Source of the DNA: Planctomycetota bacterium
GTDB taxonomy: Bacteria; Planctomycetota; MHYJ01; JACQXL01
Length of the DNA: 64,000 bases
NCBI GenBank assembly: GCA_016235865.1
Contig: JACRIK010000003.1
Coordinates: 248,001-312,000 of the forward strand
Direction: 5' to 3'
How positions within the stretch are numbered: the stretch's first letter is position 1; each line of letters begins with the position of its first letter. Below the pieces are notes generated by a model. That model was not told where the DNA came from. It searched no databases and saw only the letters and a program-made list of their open reading frames with translations. The translations under genes and the position numbers were made by a program. Shown piece after piece: positions 8,253-16,813 of the stretch.

Positions 8253-9311
8253 CTAGCGTTTACCGCCCTTATTACCACCATCTGACTTGGGCTTATCAGA
8301 CTCTTTTGACTTGTCCTTACCCTTGTCTTTAGATGGTTTGTTCTTATCGGTTTTAGGCTTGTCGTCTACCTTTGGTTTATCCTCTAGCTTAGGTTTTTCG
8401 CCTGCCTTGGGTTGTTCGTCCCTGCCGCCGGTAATATCGCCTGCGCCAGAACGTAATCCGGGTTTACCCTTGTCTGAGCCAGATTCTTTATTGTCTTCAA
8501 TCTTGCCTTCTGCCCCTGATATAATGGGTTTACCTTTGTATCTATCATGACCTGGTTTATTCCTGTCATTTTCATGCTCAACCGGCCTCATCTTTATCTT
8601 AGCCGGTGGTTCCCTGACATCCCGGCCTTTAGTCGTCTTGATATGCCGGCCTTCGCTCCGGTGGACCCAGATAATCTGGTTAAAATCACGGCCCTGCTCG
8701 CGAAGTTTAATCACCTCAACCGGAGAGGCGTTGTAAGCTAAACACGTGGTCTTCAAATAAACTAAATTAACCATTTCGCTGTCGGTCAAAACCACGGTCT
8801 TGGGGTTTTTCCAGTATCTGCCATAGGCATTGCCGTAAGGCGGGCCGAATCTGTAGGCCGGCGAGACCGGCACGAAGAAGATGTCCGGCTGTAATCTCAA
8901 GTTGTAGGTGGTTATGGTCATCCAAGGTATGCCGGACTGGCGCCACTGGACTATCTGAATCGGCTGGCAATGCCCGTAATACGCCAAAAAGAGTATCAGA
9001 GCCACCTCGTCATCCGAGTATTTGTACCGGTAATGGAGGTTGTATACCACGTCATAGTCCCAGTCGTAATATTCCCAGAGTACCCATTCGATATCCGAGT
9101 GGACAAATTCAACCCGGACCGGCTGGGGCGGCTGGGTATAATGTATGGCCGGGCTGTAGAAATCCGGGCCGTCTGGGTCCGGCGGGGTGTAGATGATGCA
9201 TCCACCTAAGAGAGTGGCGATTACCAGCGCAACCATAATTATTATTGACCTGCGCCCCCCGAATGCTTTTGGGGTGCTCGGATTCACGCTACGCTTAGTT
9301 CTGGTTTTCAT
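8253..9311 (-). CDS. Lipoprotein with charged low-complexity tail
   Basis: I do not recognise a family. Residues about 21-38 form a signal peptide ending in the lipobox LLGGC, so this is probably a lipoprotein of 352 residues. The middle part (about 45-210) is rich in Tyr, Trp and Pro. From about residue 225 the chain is low complexity, dominated by Lys, Asp, Pro and Gly with KPK, KPKVDD and KDKSKE repeats, and is likely disordered. The N-terminal extension before the signal peptide is translated from a palindrome (9257-9274), so the original start may have been closer to the hydrophobic core. It is transcribed toward the transketolase genes and is divergent from the S10 operon. Confidence 0.65.
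   Translation of the reverse strand: MKTRTKRSVNPSTPKAFGGRRSIIIMVALVIATLLGGCIIYTPPDPDGPDFYSPAIHYTQPPQPVRVEFVHSDIEWVLWEYYDWDYDVVYNLHYRYKYSDDEVALILFLAYYGHCQPIQIVQWRQSGIPWMTITTYNLRLQPDIFFVPVSPAYRFGPPYGNAYGRYWKNPKTVVLTDSEMVNLVYLKTTCLAYNASPVEVIKLREQGRDFNQIIWVHRSEGRHIKTTKGRDVREPPAKIKMRPVEHENDRNKPGHDRYKGKPIISGAEGKIEDNKESGSDKGKPGLRSGAGDITGGRDEQPKAGEKPKLEDKPKVDDKPKTDKNKPSKDKGKDKSKESDKPKSDGGNKGGKR
9257..9274. repeat. CCCC(R)AAAGCATTCGGGG palindrome inside lipoprotein gene
   Basis: CCCCGAA-TGCT-TTTGGGG lies within the first 20 codons of the lipoprotein gene and encodes PKAFGG. The same 18-mer with one change occurs at 44554-44571 in an intergenic hairpin. Confidence 0.6.
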
Positions 9312-9443
9312 GACTTGCCTCCTTTTAATATAATCAGGTTACAGGTTTAATATAACAATACCCCGGCAAAAAGCAAATAAATAATCATTGTCAGCTGATT
9401 TAACTGATTAAGCGGATATTTTAACAAAAAATATCAAATTATA

Positions 9444-9472
9444 TTGACAGTTGATACGATTTCGAGTATAAG
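9444..9472 (+). promoter_or_regulatory. Promoter of the S10 operon
   Basis: A perfect TTGACA (9444-9449), a 17-base spacer and TATAAG (9467-9472) form a strong sigma70-like promoter 65 bases before rpsJ. The leader contains a short GTCCCG...CGGGAC hairpin (around 9487-9502) and ends in an ATAGGAG ribosome-binding site. Confidence 0.75.
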
Positions 9473-9536
9473 AGAAAACTCTTTTCGTCCCGTCAAGGCG
9501 GGACTGGCAGGGTAACCCCTTTAGAAATAGGAGTCT

Positions 9537-9839
9537 ATGTTAGTGCGAATTAAATTGCGTTCTTATGACCATACGGTCCTGGACCAGACCGTGGGCGAAA
9601 TTATCAATACGGTCAAGAAGGGCGGGACTAAAATCGCCGGACCCATCCCCCTGCCGACCCATATTGAGCGTTATACGGTTCTGAGGTCGCCGCACGTGGA
9701 TAAAAAGGCCCGGGAACAGTTCGAAATCCGCACTCATAAGCGACTGATTGAACTGATAGACCCGACAGCCCAGACCACCGAGGCGCTTAAGAACCTGAAC
9801 GTGCCCAGCGGCGTGGATATCCAAATAAAATTGATATAA
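9537..9839 (+). CDS. rpsJ: 30S ribosomal protein S10
   Basis: The 100-residue S10 begins RIKLRSYDH and contains GPIPLPT and the [20 protein letters not shown] block typical of all bacterial S10. It has a role in 30S head assembly and in NusB-S10 antitermination. It opens the ribosomal operon behind a strong promoter, with a GGAG ribosome-binding site at good spacing. An 81-base structured spacer separates it from rplC. Confidence 0.98.
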   Translation: MLVRIKLRSYDHTVLDQTVGEIINTVKKGGTKIAGPIPLPTHIERYTVLRSPHVDKKAREQFEIRTHKRLIELIDPTAQTTEALKNLNVPSGVDIQIKLI

Positions 9840-9841
9840 TA

Positions 9842-9908
9842 ACCCTGAATATTCAGGGTCCAGAGGGATGCTGAAATAAATAGGGACATTACCTATAGTG
9901 TTCAGCAT
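9842..9908 (+). promoter_or_regulatory. Nested inverted repeats between rpsJ and rplC
   Basis: An 18-base perfect palindrome, ACCCTGAAT-ATTCAGGGT (9842-9859), is followed by a second arm pair ATGCTGAA (9868-9875) and TTCAGCAT (9901-9908). Inside that pair lies TAGG/CCTA (9881-9884, 9892-9895). The mRNA could form two stable hairpins just before rplC. Possible roles are autoregulation by a ribosomal protein, mRNA processing, or simply a palindromic repeat. Confidence 0.5.
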
Positions 9909-9920
9909 GACAGTGCCTAT

Positions 9921-10643
9921 ATGTTACCAATGCCCGGATTATTAGCAACGAAGCTGGGAATGACCCAGGTCTTCAAGGAAGACGGCAATGTGGTGCCGGT
10001 GACCGTGCTCAAGGCCGGTCCCTGTCCGGTGTTGCAGGTCAAGACCATTAAGACGGACGGCTATAATGCGGTCCAAGTCGGATTTGACGCCAAGAAGAAG
10101 CAGAATACCACCAAGGCCATTCTGGGGCATCTGAAGCATTCCAAGGTTGAGACCCCGCCCCGTTTTATCCGGGAATTCAGATTAGCTAATGGCCCGGCCG
10201 GAGAAAAGGAAGCCGAGTCGTTCAAGCCGGGCGACGAGGTCAAGGTGGATATTTTTGAAGGCGTATATAAGGTCTGCGTGACCGGCACAACCAGAGGCCG
10301 GGGATTTACCGGTATGGTCCGGAGATGGAACAAGAAACGCGGCCCGGAAAGTCACGGCTCAATGAACATGCGCGGTCCGGGCGGACTTTCGGGCGATTCG
10401 CGCCTGACCCATATCAGGCCCAACCGACATATGTGCGGGCATTACGGGGTGGAAACCGTGACGGTAGATAATTTAGAGGTGGTTCGGGTAGATAAAAACC
10501 GCAACCTGCTTTTTGTGTACGGCGCAGTACCCGGGCACAAGAACGGGTTTGTGACGATTTATAAGACGAACCTGGTCAAGAAGGCGCCGGTGGTTTCCGG
10601 CAAGGCCAAGAAGAAGATAGAGCCAAAGACGGCTAAGAAATAG
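9921..10643 (+). CDS. rplC: 50S ribosomal protein L3
   Basis: This 240-residue L3 begins LLATKLGMTQVF, the universal start of the family, and carries TTRGRGFTGMVRRW and the GSMNMRGPGGLSGDSRLTHIRP region that reaches the peptidyl-transferase area. It is slightly longer than E. coli L3 because of a Lys-rich C-terminal tail. The ATG at 9930 is an alternative start. It lies behind the nested hairpins and two bases ahead of rplD. Confidence 0.97.
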   Translation: MLPMPGLLATKLGMTQVFKEDGNVVPVTVLKAGPCPVLQVKTIKTDGYNAVQVGFDAKKKQNTTKAILGHLKHSKVETPPRFIREFRLANGPAGEKEAESFKPGDEVKVDIFEGVYKVCVTGTTRGRGFTGMVRRWNKKRGPESHGSMNMRGPGGLSGDSRLTHIRPNRHMCGHYGVETVTVDNLEVVRVDKNRNLLFVYGAVPGHKNGFVTIYKTNLVKKAPVVSGKAKKKIEPKTAKK

Positions 10644-10645
10644 AT

Positions 10646-11290
10646 ATGTTAGAGTTAAAAGTATACGACAACGAGGGCAAAGAGATCGATAAGGTTTCGG
10701 TTGACGAGGCCCTGTTCGGCGGCACGGTCAACAAGAAACTGCTCCAGGAAGTTGTGGTGATGTACCAGTCCAACCAGCGCAAGGGCAACGCCTCGACCAA
10801 GGACAGAGGCGAGGTAGAAGGCAGCACCAAGAAACCCTGGAAGCAGAAGCACACCGGCCGGGCCCGGGCCGGCACCATCCGCTCTCCGCTTTGGAGGCAC
10901 GGCGGCGTGGTCTTCGGTCCTCATCCCAGGAGTTACTATTATTCAATCCCCCACCAGTTAAAGATTAAAGCCCTGGATTCGGCGTTGCTGTCCAAATTCA
11001 AGGGTAACGAGACCTATATCGTCAATTCGTTTAATATTGAAATCCCCCGGACCAAGGATTTTTCCGCTATCATCAAAAAACTGGGGATTGACCCGAAAAA
11101 GGAAAGGCCCAAGCATAAATGCCTGCTGGGCATAAAAGACCCCAAGCGTTCCCTGCATCTGTCTTCCCGCAATATCCCGGGCATTAAATTGATGCCGATT
11201 ACGGACCTGAATGCTTATGATGTAATAAAATACCAGCGGCTGATGCTGACCAAAGAGGCTCTGGAACACCTTATTTCGTTAAGAAAATAA
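10646..11290 (+). CDS. rplD: 50S ribosomal protein L4
   Basis: This 214-residue L4 contains the conserved loop segment STKKPWKQKHTGRARAGTIR and the GGVVFGPHPRSY block that lines the exit tunnel. In E. coli L4 also represses the S10 operon. Spacing to its neighbours is two bases on each side, as expected for tightly coupled ribosomal genes. Confidence 0.97.
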   Translation: MLELKVYDNEGKEIDKVSVDEALFGGTVNKKLLQEVVVMYQSNQRKGNASTKDRGEVEGSTKKPWKQKHTGRARAGTIRSPLWRHGGVVFGPHPRSYYYSIPHQLKIKALDSALLSKFKGNETYIVNSFNIEIPRTKDFSAIIKKLGIDPKKERPKHKCLLGIKDPKRSLHLSSRNIPGIKLMPITDLNAYDVIKYQRLMLTKEALEHLISLRK

Positions 11291-11292
11291 TT

Positions 11293-11571
11293 ATGAATAA
11301 ATCCCCGTACGATGTTATAAAAAAACCCTTGCTGACCGAGAAGACCGAGTTTGCCAAGCAAAAAATGGTCTATTCTTTCATGGTTGACAATGACGCCACC
11401 AAGGATATTATTAAACATTCGGTGGAAAGCATTTTCCCGGTCAAGGTGGACAGCGTCCGGACCATTAACGTCAAGGGAAAAGTCAAGAGATATAAATTCC
11501 GTCCGGGGCAAAGGAAGGACTGGAAAAAAGCAATGGTAACCTTAAAAGAGGGTTACCGGATAGAGATATAA
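11293..11571 (+). CDS. rplW: 50S ribosomal protein L23
   Basis: The 92-residue L23 starts with DVIKKPLLTEKTE and ends with the RPGQRKDWKKAMVTL block typical of the family. L23 sits at the exit tunnel and docks the signal recognition particle and trigger factor. It is in the canonical order between L4 and L2. Confidence 0.97.
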   Translation: MNKSPYDVIKKPLLTEKTEFAKQKMVYSFMVDNDATKDIIKHSVESIFPVKVDSVRTINVKGKVKRYKFRPGQRKDWKKAMVTLKEGYRIEI

Positions 11572-11574
11572 AAT

Positions 11575-12399
11575 ATGGCATTAAGATTATACAAACCAAC
11601 CAGCCCGGGCCGCAGATCGGCATCAGTAGTGGATTATTCCATCCTGACCAAGAAAGATCCGGAGAAGCGTTTATTGGTATCGCTCCGGAAAACCGGCGGG
11701 CGGAATAACCAGGGCGAGATTACCTGCCGTCATATCGGCGGCGGTAACCGGCACCAATACCGTATTATAGATTTCAAGAGAGACAAAGACAACATCCCGG
11801 CCCGGGTGCTGTCCGTAGAATACGACCCCAACCGCACGGCTTTCATCGCCCTGCTCTGCTATAAGGATGGCGAGAAACGCTATATCATCGCGCCCAAGGA
11901 TATCCAGACCGGCGAGGTTCTGATGTCCGGTGAAAAGGTGGAGCCGAAAAACGGCAACACCATGCCTATCAAGAATATCCCGTTAGGATTATTGATACAC
12001 AATGTTGAATTATACCGGGGCCGGGGCGGCCAGATGGTGCGCAGCGCCGGCTCGTTTGCCAAATTGATGGCCCGGGAAGGCGAGTACGCCCATCTCCAAC
12101 TGCCCAGCGGTGAAATCCGCAAGGTCCATGTGGAATGCCGCGCCACCATCGGGCAGGTCAGCAACCCGGAATACGCCACGATCTGGTGGGGTAAGGCCGG
12201 ACGCAAGCGCTGGCTGGGAATAAAGCCGACCGTCCGGGGCACGGCCCAGAACCCGGTTTCCCACCCGATGGGCGGCGGCGAAGGCCGGTCCGGCGGCGGA
12301 CGCCACCCGTGTTCGCCTTGGGGTAAACTGGCCAAGGGCGGCAAGACCCGCAAGCGCCGTAACCCAAGCAGCTCTTTTATTATTAGGAGAAGGAAATAA
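11575..12399 (+). CDS. rplB: 50S ribosomal protein L2
   Basis: The 274-residue L2 has the family start [19 protein letters not shown], the [15 protein letters not shown] segment, and the strongly conserved C-terminal block [21 protein letters not shown] close to the peptidyl-transferase centre. Length and order are canonical. Confidence 0.98.
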   Translation: MALRLYKPTSPGRRSASVVDYSILTKKDPEKRLLVSLRKTGGRNNQGEITCRHIGGGNRHQYRIIDFKRDKDNIPARVLSVEYDPNRTAFIALLCYKDGEKRYIIAPKDIQTGEVLMSGEKVEPKNGNTMPIKNIPLGLLIHNVELYRGRGGQMVRSAGSFAKLMAREGEYAHLQLPSGEIRKVHVECRATIGQVSNPEYATIWWGKAGRKRWLGIKPTVRGTAQNPVSHPMGGGEGRSGGGRHPCSPWGKLAKGGKTRKRRNPSSSFIIRRRK

Positions 12400-12407
12400 C
12401 ATATTAT

Positions 12408-12689
12408 ATGAGCCGTTCAGTTAAAAAAGGCCCGTTTGTGGATGAAAAACTGCTGAAAAAGGTAAACAAGCAGAAAGAAAACAGGGGTCACGACCCGATA
12501 AAGACCTGGTCCAGGCGCTCGACCGTGGTGCCGGAATTCGTTTCCCACACTTTTATGGTGCATAACGGAAATAAATTCATCAAGGTCTTTGTGACCGAAG
12601 ATATGGTCGGCCATAAATTGGGCGAATTCGCGCCGACCCGGATGTTCCGCGGCCACCCGGGCCTGAAAAAAGCAGAGGTTGAAGAATAA
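12408..12689 (+). CDS. rpsS: 30S ribosomal protein S19
   Basis: The 93-residue S19 begins [18 protein letters not shown] and contains [19 protein letters not shown] and [16 protein letters not shown]. It is a head-domain protein that contacts S13 and tRNA. It ends one base into the start of rplV. Confidence 0.98.
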   Translation: MSRSVKKGPFVDEKLLKKVNKQKENRGHDPIKTWSRRSTVVPEFVSHTFMVHNGNKFIKVFVTEDMVGHKLGEFAPTRMFRGHPGLKKAEVEE

Positions 12690-13144
12690 TGGAATATAAG
12701 ACGCTGTTAAGATATGCCAGAAGCACGCCGCGTAAGATGCGTTACGTGGTGGATATGATACGCAATAAACCTATTCCCGAGGCACAGCGGATTTTGAGAT
12801 ACACCCCGAAAAGGGTATCGTATTTCCTGCATAAGCTCGTTAATTCGGCGGTGGCTAACGCCACGACCAGGGATGCTAATCTGGCGCCGGAGAATTTATA
12901 TATCAGTACGATAACAGTGGGTGACGGGCCGGCATTCAAGCGATGGCGTTCCGGGTCTATGGGCCGGGCCACCCAGGTGAAGAAGCGGACCTCTCATATT
13001 ACCCTGGTATTAAAAACCATACAGCAGGTTGTCAAAACACCGGTCAGTGCCCGCCCTGAAGCGGCTCCGAAACGCCATAAGGCGGCGGACGGACACACCA
13101 ACCAGCCTGCGGCAGTAAAAGAGAAAGAACATAAGGCCAAATAA
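12689..13144 (+). CDS. rplV: 50S ribosomal protein L22 with C-terminal extension
   Basis: The core (about 110 residues) shows the L22 pattern ARSTPRKMRYVVDMIRNKP and, after the tunnel hairpin region, RWRSGSMGRATQVKKRTSHITLV. The 151-residue product has about 40 extra C-terminal residues rich in Lys, Ala, Pro and His, which suggests a disordered rRNA-binding tail. The gene starts on the last base of the rpsS stop codon. Confidence 0.96.
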   Translation: MEYKTLLRYARSTPRKMRYVVDMIRNKPIPEAQRILRYTPKRVSYFLHKLVNSAVANATTRDANLAPENLYISTITVGDGPAFKRWRSGSMGRATQVKKRTSHITLVLKTIQQVVKTPVSARPEAAPKRHKAADGHTNQPAAVKEKEHKAK

Positions 13145-13146
13145 CT

Positions 13147-13932
13147 ATGGGACAAAAAGTATCGCCTTTCGCATTAAGACTCGGCATTAACAAGGATTGG
13201 ATTTCCCGCTGGTACGCCGATAAAAAGAACTACGGCAAATACGCCGTGGAGGACCAGAAAATCCGTAAGTTCGTCAAGAAGGAATACAATTTTGCCGGTC
13301 TCCAGAAGATAGAGATCGAACGCAATACGGAAAAGACCATCGTGATTGTCTACTGCGCCAAGCCGTCGTTTATTATCGGCCGGCGCGGTATTAAGGCGGA
13401 TAAACTGACCGAAGACCTGGTTAAACTCTGCGGCGGCCGGGTCGTGGACCTGAAGGTAATCGAGGTGCTGAAACCGGAATTAAGCGCCCAGTTGGTGGGC
13501 GACTCCATTGCCCAGCAGTTGGAAAAGCAATCCCATCACCGCCGGATAATGCACAAGGTCATCGAGACGGTAATGGAAGCCGGCGCTCTGGGTATAAAGA
13601 TACGGATTTCCGGCCGCATCGGCGGCGCGGAAATCGCCCGGGCCGAATCCTTAAGCAAAGGGTCGGTCCCGCTGCATACCCTTAAGGCGGACATAGATTA
13701 CGCCCGTTCTACCGCCACTTTGAGCAAAGGAACAGTCGGCGTTAAGGTCTGGATTTATAAGGGCATCATTGAAAAAACTAAGAAGCCACATGGTGTTGCA
13801 GCGGTTGCCGCGCCGGCCACTTCCAGGCTTCAGCCCAGGCGCGAGGAAAAACCGGCCGGACAGCCCGGTATTACAGCCGCAACACCGGCGCCGGCATTAA
13901 ATGCCGCGAGCGAACCGAAGTTAACTACATAA
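13147..13932 (+). CDS. rpsC: 30S ribosomal protein S3 with C-terminal extension
   Basis: The S3 core includes the KH domain motif PSFIIGRRGIKADKL and the C-terminal domain with SGRIGGAEIARAE and KVWIYKG. About 45 extra residues rich in Ala, Pro and Arg follow, giving 261 residues against 233 in E. coli. S3 helps form the mRNA entry channel. Order and two-base spacing to rplV are canonical. Confidence 0.97.
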   Translation: MGQKVSPFALRLGINKDWISRWYADKKNYGKYAVEDQKIRKFVKKEYNFAGLQKIEIERNTEKTIVIVYCAKPSFIIGRRGIKADKLTEDLVKLCGGRVVDLKVIEVLKPELSAQLVGDSIAQQLEKQSHHRRIMHKVIETVMEAGALGIKIRISGRIGGAEIARAESLSKGSVPLHTLKADIDYARSTATLSKGTVGVKVWIYKGIIEKTKKPHGVAAVAAPATSRLQPRREEKPAGQPGITAATPAPALNAASEPKLTT

Positions 13933-13944
13933 GGAAAAACGTTT

Positions 13945-14355
13945 ATGTTAATGCCCAAAAGGATAAAATACCGCAAATGGCAGCGCGGCCGGATGAAGGG
14001 CGACGCCCAAAGAGGCAATTATGTTGCCTTCGGCGAATACGGCTTGATGTCCATGGAAATGGGCTGGCTGTCCGCCCAGCAGATCGAGGCCGGCCGGGTG
14101 GCCATTACGCACCAGATGCCGCCGACCGGCAAATTCTGGCTGCGGGTATTCCCCCATAAACCGATTACCGCCAAGCCGGCCGAGACCAGAATGGGCACCG
14201 GCAAAGGCGAACCGGAATATTATGCGGCGGAAGTCAAAAAAGGCACCATCCTTTACGAGGTAGACGGCGTGAGCGAGGATATCGCCCGCAAGGTCTTTAA
14301 CAGCGTGGCCCATAAGATGCCTTTTGTCACTAAATTAGTTAAACGAATACATTAG
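13945..14355 (+). CDS. rplP: 50S ribosomal protein L16
   Basis: The 136-residue L16 contains the family start PKRIKYRKWQRGRMKG, the AGRVAITHQMPPTGKFWLRVFP block and the GTGKGEPEYYAA segment near the A-site tRNA. The start is either ATG 13945 or ATG 13951. It is separated from rpmC by 32 bases. Confidence 0.97.
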   Translation: MLMPKRIKYRKWQRGRMKGDAQRGNYVAFGEYGLMSMEMGWLSAQQIEAGRVAITHQMPPTGKFWLRVFPHKPITAKPAETRMGTGKGEPEYYAAEVKKGTILYEVDGVSEDIARKVFNSVAHKMPFVTKLVKRIH

Positions 14356-14387
14356 AAGCTCCCCCGGAGGGATTAGGATACAATCTT

Positions 14388-14603
14388 ATGTTGACCTTAA
14401 AAGAGATGAAACAGAAGGACATGGCTGAACTGGCTACGGAACTCGAGAATACCAAAAAGGAATACTTCCGCCTGCGTTGCCGCCAGGTTACCGATGTTGT
14501 CCAGAACCATACGGAAATACGAAACCTGCGGAAAAATGTTGCCCGTTTAAATACCATTATAAAAGAAAAGCAGGCCAATGAAAAGAAAGAAAAAGGTAGT
14601 TAA
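14388..14603 (+). CDS. rpmC: 50S ribosomal protein L29
   Basis: The 71-residue L29 shows the two-helix pattern LKEMKQKDMAELATELENTKKEYFRLR ... QNHTEIRNLRKNVARLNTII (here shown with a gap). It is the last ribosomal gene of this cluster; the usual next genes (rpsQ, rplN, rplX, rplE) are absent. Its last 26 bases overlap the next gene in another frame. Confidence 0.95.
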   Translation: MLTLKEMKQKDMAELATELENTKKEYFRLRCRQVTDVVQNHTEIRNLRKNVARLNTIIKEKQANEKKEKGS

Positions 14604-15066
14604 GCGCAAGCGGACAGCGTCCCGGAAGATAAAACAGCAAAAACTGCGTATCGTGGCGAACCTGAAGGATGTCTCTATGGAAGCAAAAACCCCGTTTACT
14701 AAACCCAAGCTGAAGGAATTCGAGCAGCGGCTCCTCAAGATAAAAACCATGTTGCGCGCAGGCATGGAGCACCTTGAGGACAATTCCCTGAAGAAATCCG
14801 GACGCGATGCCAGCGGCGACCTTTCCAACCTGCCCATCCACCTGGCTGACACCGGCAGCGACACCTTTGAACAGGATTTTTCCCTGGGACTCCTGGAAGG
14901 CGAGGATATTGAACTAAAGGAAATAGACGAAGCCCTGGAACGGATAGAAAACAAAATTTACGGCATCTGCGAAGAATGCTCCAGCCCGATAGCCGAAAAC
15001 CGGCTAAAAGTTATTCCCTATGCCCGTCTCTGCGTCAAATGCCAGGAATCTGCGGAGAAACACTAA
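14578..15066 (+). CDS. DksA/TraR-type C4 zinc-finger protein
   Basis: This 162-residue protein has a very basic N-terminus (MKRKKKVVKRKRTASRKIKQ), a central helical pair and a C-terminal four-cysteine finger, CEEC at about 139-142 and CVKC at about 155-158. This layout is that of the DksA/TraR superfamily, whose members bind RNA polymerase. The DksA-type acidic coiled-coil tip is replaced by a segment rich in Asp and Ser, so a direct DksA role is not assured. It overlaps rpmC by 26 bases and is probably co-transcribed. The ATG at 14677 is a possible shorter start. Its position where rpsQ should be is unusual. Confidence 0.85.
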   Translation: MKRKKKVVKRKRTASRKIKQQKLRIVANLKDVSMEAKTPFTKPKLKEFEQRLLKIKTMLRAGMEHLEDNSLKKSGRDASGDLSNLPIHLADTGSDTFEQDFSLGLLEGEDIELKEIDEALERIENKIYGICEECSSPIAENRLKVIPYARLCVKCQESAEKH

Positions 15067-15138
15067 TCCGATTATTCATACGATGCTCAAAATGATAACA
15101 AGGTGTGTTAGATATTCGTGCTTATACCATAAAGTAGC

Positions 15139-15189
15139 CCCGCACATAACCTCTATGTCGGGACGCCCAAGTTTAAGGTTATGTGCGGG
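15139..15189. repeat. CCCGCACATAA palindromic repeat, copy 1
   Basis: CCCGCACATAACCT (15139-15152) and AGGTTATGTGCGGG (15176-15189) form a 14-bp perfect stem with a 23-base loop between the DksA-like gene and lspA. Copies with the same arms lie at 57912-58008 and 61611-61645. Confidence 0.85.
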
Positions 15190-15251
15190 ATTGCCCTTGC
15201 AATATAACAATTATCAGACGGTCTTTTGTGGAATTTTATAGAAACTTACGA

Positions 15252-15845
15252 ATGATGCGGGCTAATTTCATGAGATGGCTCGTTTTTTTCCTCATTGCCA
15301 TCCTGGGAGCCATCGGTGATTTAGTCACCAAGCATCTTACCGCCACCATGATACCCCGGGATATCATCTCCGACGTGCTCCGCTTTAACCCGGTTCTTAA
15401 TAAAGGAATCATCTGGGGATTATTCCAGCAGGGTTCTATTCTGTTCCTGGTCATCCCGGCGCTGGCCGTCCCGCTTATCATTATAATGTTCAAATATGTC
15501 AACCTGTTCAGCGGAGAAGGAAATAAAGACGAGTCTGCCGGCGGGCAGTCCGCGCGATTACACCTTTGGCTGACCATTGCCTTTGGCCTGATTCTGGCCG
15601 GCGCGCTGGGTAATTTATACGACCGGATTGCCTATCGGGCCGTGCGCGATTTCATTGATTTCTATGTAATTAACTGGCCTATTTTTAATCTGGCTGATAC
15701 CTATATTACCGTCGGCGCCGGGCTGATTGTCATCTCCCTGTTTACCCCTAAACGAAAACCCGGCCTGGCAGACAGCCCGGCCGCCGCGACAGGGACAGAA
15801 CCCGCTATTCAGCCGGACAGCACTGCCCGGGAGAATAATATATGA
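15252..15845 (+). CDS. lspA: Prolipoprotein signal peptidase (signal peptidase II)
   Basis: LspA is an inner-membrane aspartyl protease that removes signal peptides from lipid-modified prolipoproteins. Four TM segments are visible. The two catalytic aspartates lie in the conserved blocks GALGNLYDRIAYRAVRDFIDF and, after a short gap, FNLADTYITVGAGLIVI. The loop before the third helix carries an extra segment (GEGNKDESAGGQSAR), and the C-terminus has a 30-residue polar tail. I start at the ATG at 15252 (15255 and 15270 are alternatives); the longer GTG start at 15183 lies in the upstream palindrome. The stop overlaps the next start in ATGA. The window's many lipoproteins are its likely substrates. 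Confidence 0.92.
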   Translation: MMRANFMRWLVFFLIAILGAIGDLVTKHLTATMIPRDIISDVLRFNPVLNKGIIWGLFQQGSILFLVIPALAVPLIIIMFKYVNLFSGEGNKDESAGGQSARLHLWLTIAFGLILAGALGNLYDRIAYRAVRDFIDFYVINWPIFNLADTYITVGAGLIVISLFTPKRKPGLADSPAAATGTEPAIQPDSTARENNI

Positions 15846-16813
15846 ACCCCGTTAGAAGCGAACACGAGCGTGAAAATAGCATTTTAACCAGGTCTGACTC
15901 CTCGTTATTGGACGCTTCTAACGGGGTGAGCAAGAAATTATTATTCGGATTGCCCTTGTTAATAATCGGCTTGTTCGCCGCCATATCTTTAACCTGGCTG
16001 GAATCGGCCGACAACCCAAAATCATATTCCCTGAAATATCTCATGAAAGAGGGCGATAAAGAGGTCATTATCTATAAGCTAGAGGCGACTGCTAACGTGA
16101 AAGTCCCGTCCATGCCCACCCATCCGGGCATGCCCTTGTATTCCAAACTCCAGCAGGAGATAGAGCAGAAAATATTAAAAATAACCGACGGGCAGGTTAC
16201 CCGGCTGGAGCGCAATTACCGCTCATCCAAATATTTTGTCAGCAAATCATCCCAGACCCCTAAAGCCGAACCGCTGGATACCAAGAAAATAATTATAGAT
16301 TCCGACGGGACCATCACCCCGGTGGGCCAAGGACCAACCAATCAGATTACCGACTCAATCAAGGCGTTCATTTCCATAGACGAGCACCGGTTTGCCCCGA
16401 TTCTCCCGGCGGAAGAGGTTCAGGCCAAGTCGGAATGGGAAGTGCCTTCGGAATCCGTGCCGCGCATATTTAATTTCAGCAACCATAAAAGGCGGACCGT
16501 GTCGCACGGCTGCACCGAGGTCTGCATCAACGCCCGGTTTAACAGCGGCTCGCTTAAATGCCTGCTTAAAGAAGTTAAGTCAGATAATGCCGTAATCGAA
16601 CTCAACGGGACATTAAAAGGCGAGGATAACGGAATGAATCTTGAAGCGACCATCAAAGGCACCGCAACCTTTGCCATAAAAAAGGGGCGGTTTACCAAGG
16701 TTGAAATATCAGGAGATATAACGCTTGACGGAAATCAACCCTGCACCAAAGGGAATACCATGGGCCAGGCCACCGGCGAGGGTAAAATTAACATCTCTTA
16801 CGAGTTCAAATAA
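15842..16813 (+). CDS. Membrane-anchored protein of unknown function
   Basis: I do not recognise a family. The 323-residue product has a single TM helix at about residues 34-52 (LLFGLPLLIIGLFAAISLTWL region) and a large, probably periplasmic, domain of beta character. A Cys pair (HGCTEVC) lies near residue 222. The first 28 codons are translated from an 80-bp palindromic element (15847-15926), so the N-terminus is repeat-derived. It overlaps lspA by four bases and is probably coupled to it. It ends 16 bases inside the convergent bioA gene. Confidence 0.65.
   Translation: MNPVRSEHERENSILTRSDSSLLDASNGVSKKLLFGLPLLIIGLFAAISLTWLESADNPKSYSLKYLMKEGDKEVIIYKLEATANVKVPSMPTHPGMPLYSKLQQEIEQKILKITDGQVTRLERNYRSSKYFVSKSSQTPKAEPLDTKKIIIDSDGTITPVGQGPTNQITDSIKAFISIDEHRFAPILPAEEVQAKSEWEVPSESVPRIFNFSNHKRRTVSHGCTEVCINARFNSGSLKCLLKEVKSDNAVIELNGTLKGEDNGMNLEATIKGTATFAIKKGRFTKVEISGDITLDGNQPCTKGNTMGQATGEGKINISYEFK
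15847..15926. repeat. CCCCGTTAGAA palindromic element at a gene start, copy 1
   Basis: CCCCGTTAGAAGCG (15847-15860) and CGCTTCTAACGGGG (15913-15926) are perfect 14-bp inverted repeats bounding an 80-bp element. It begins three bases after the ATG of the downstream gene and encodes its first residues, ending in SNGV. A second element of almost the same length is at 21526-21604, in the same orientation relative to its gene. Confidence 0.85.
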
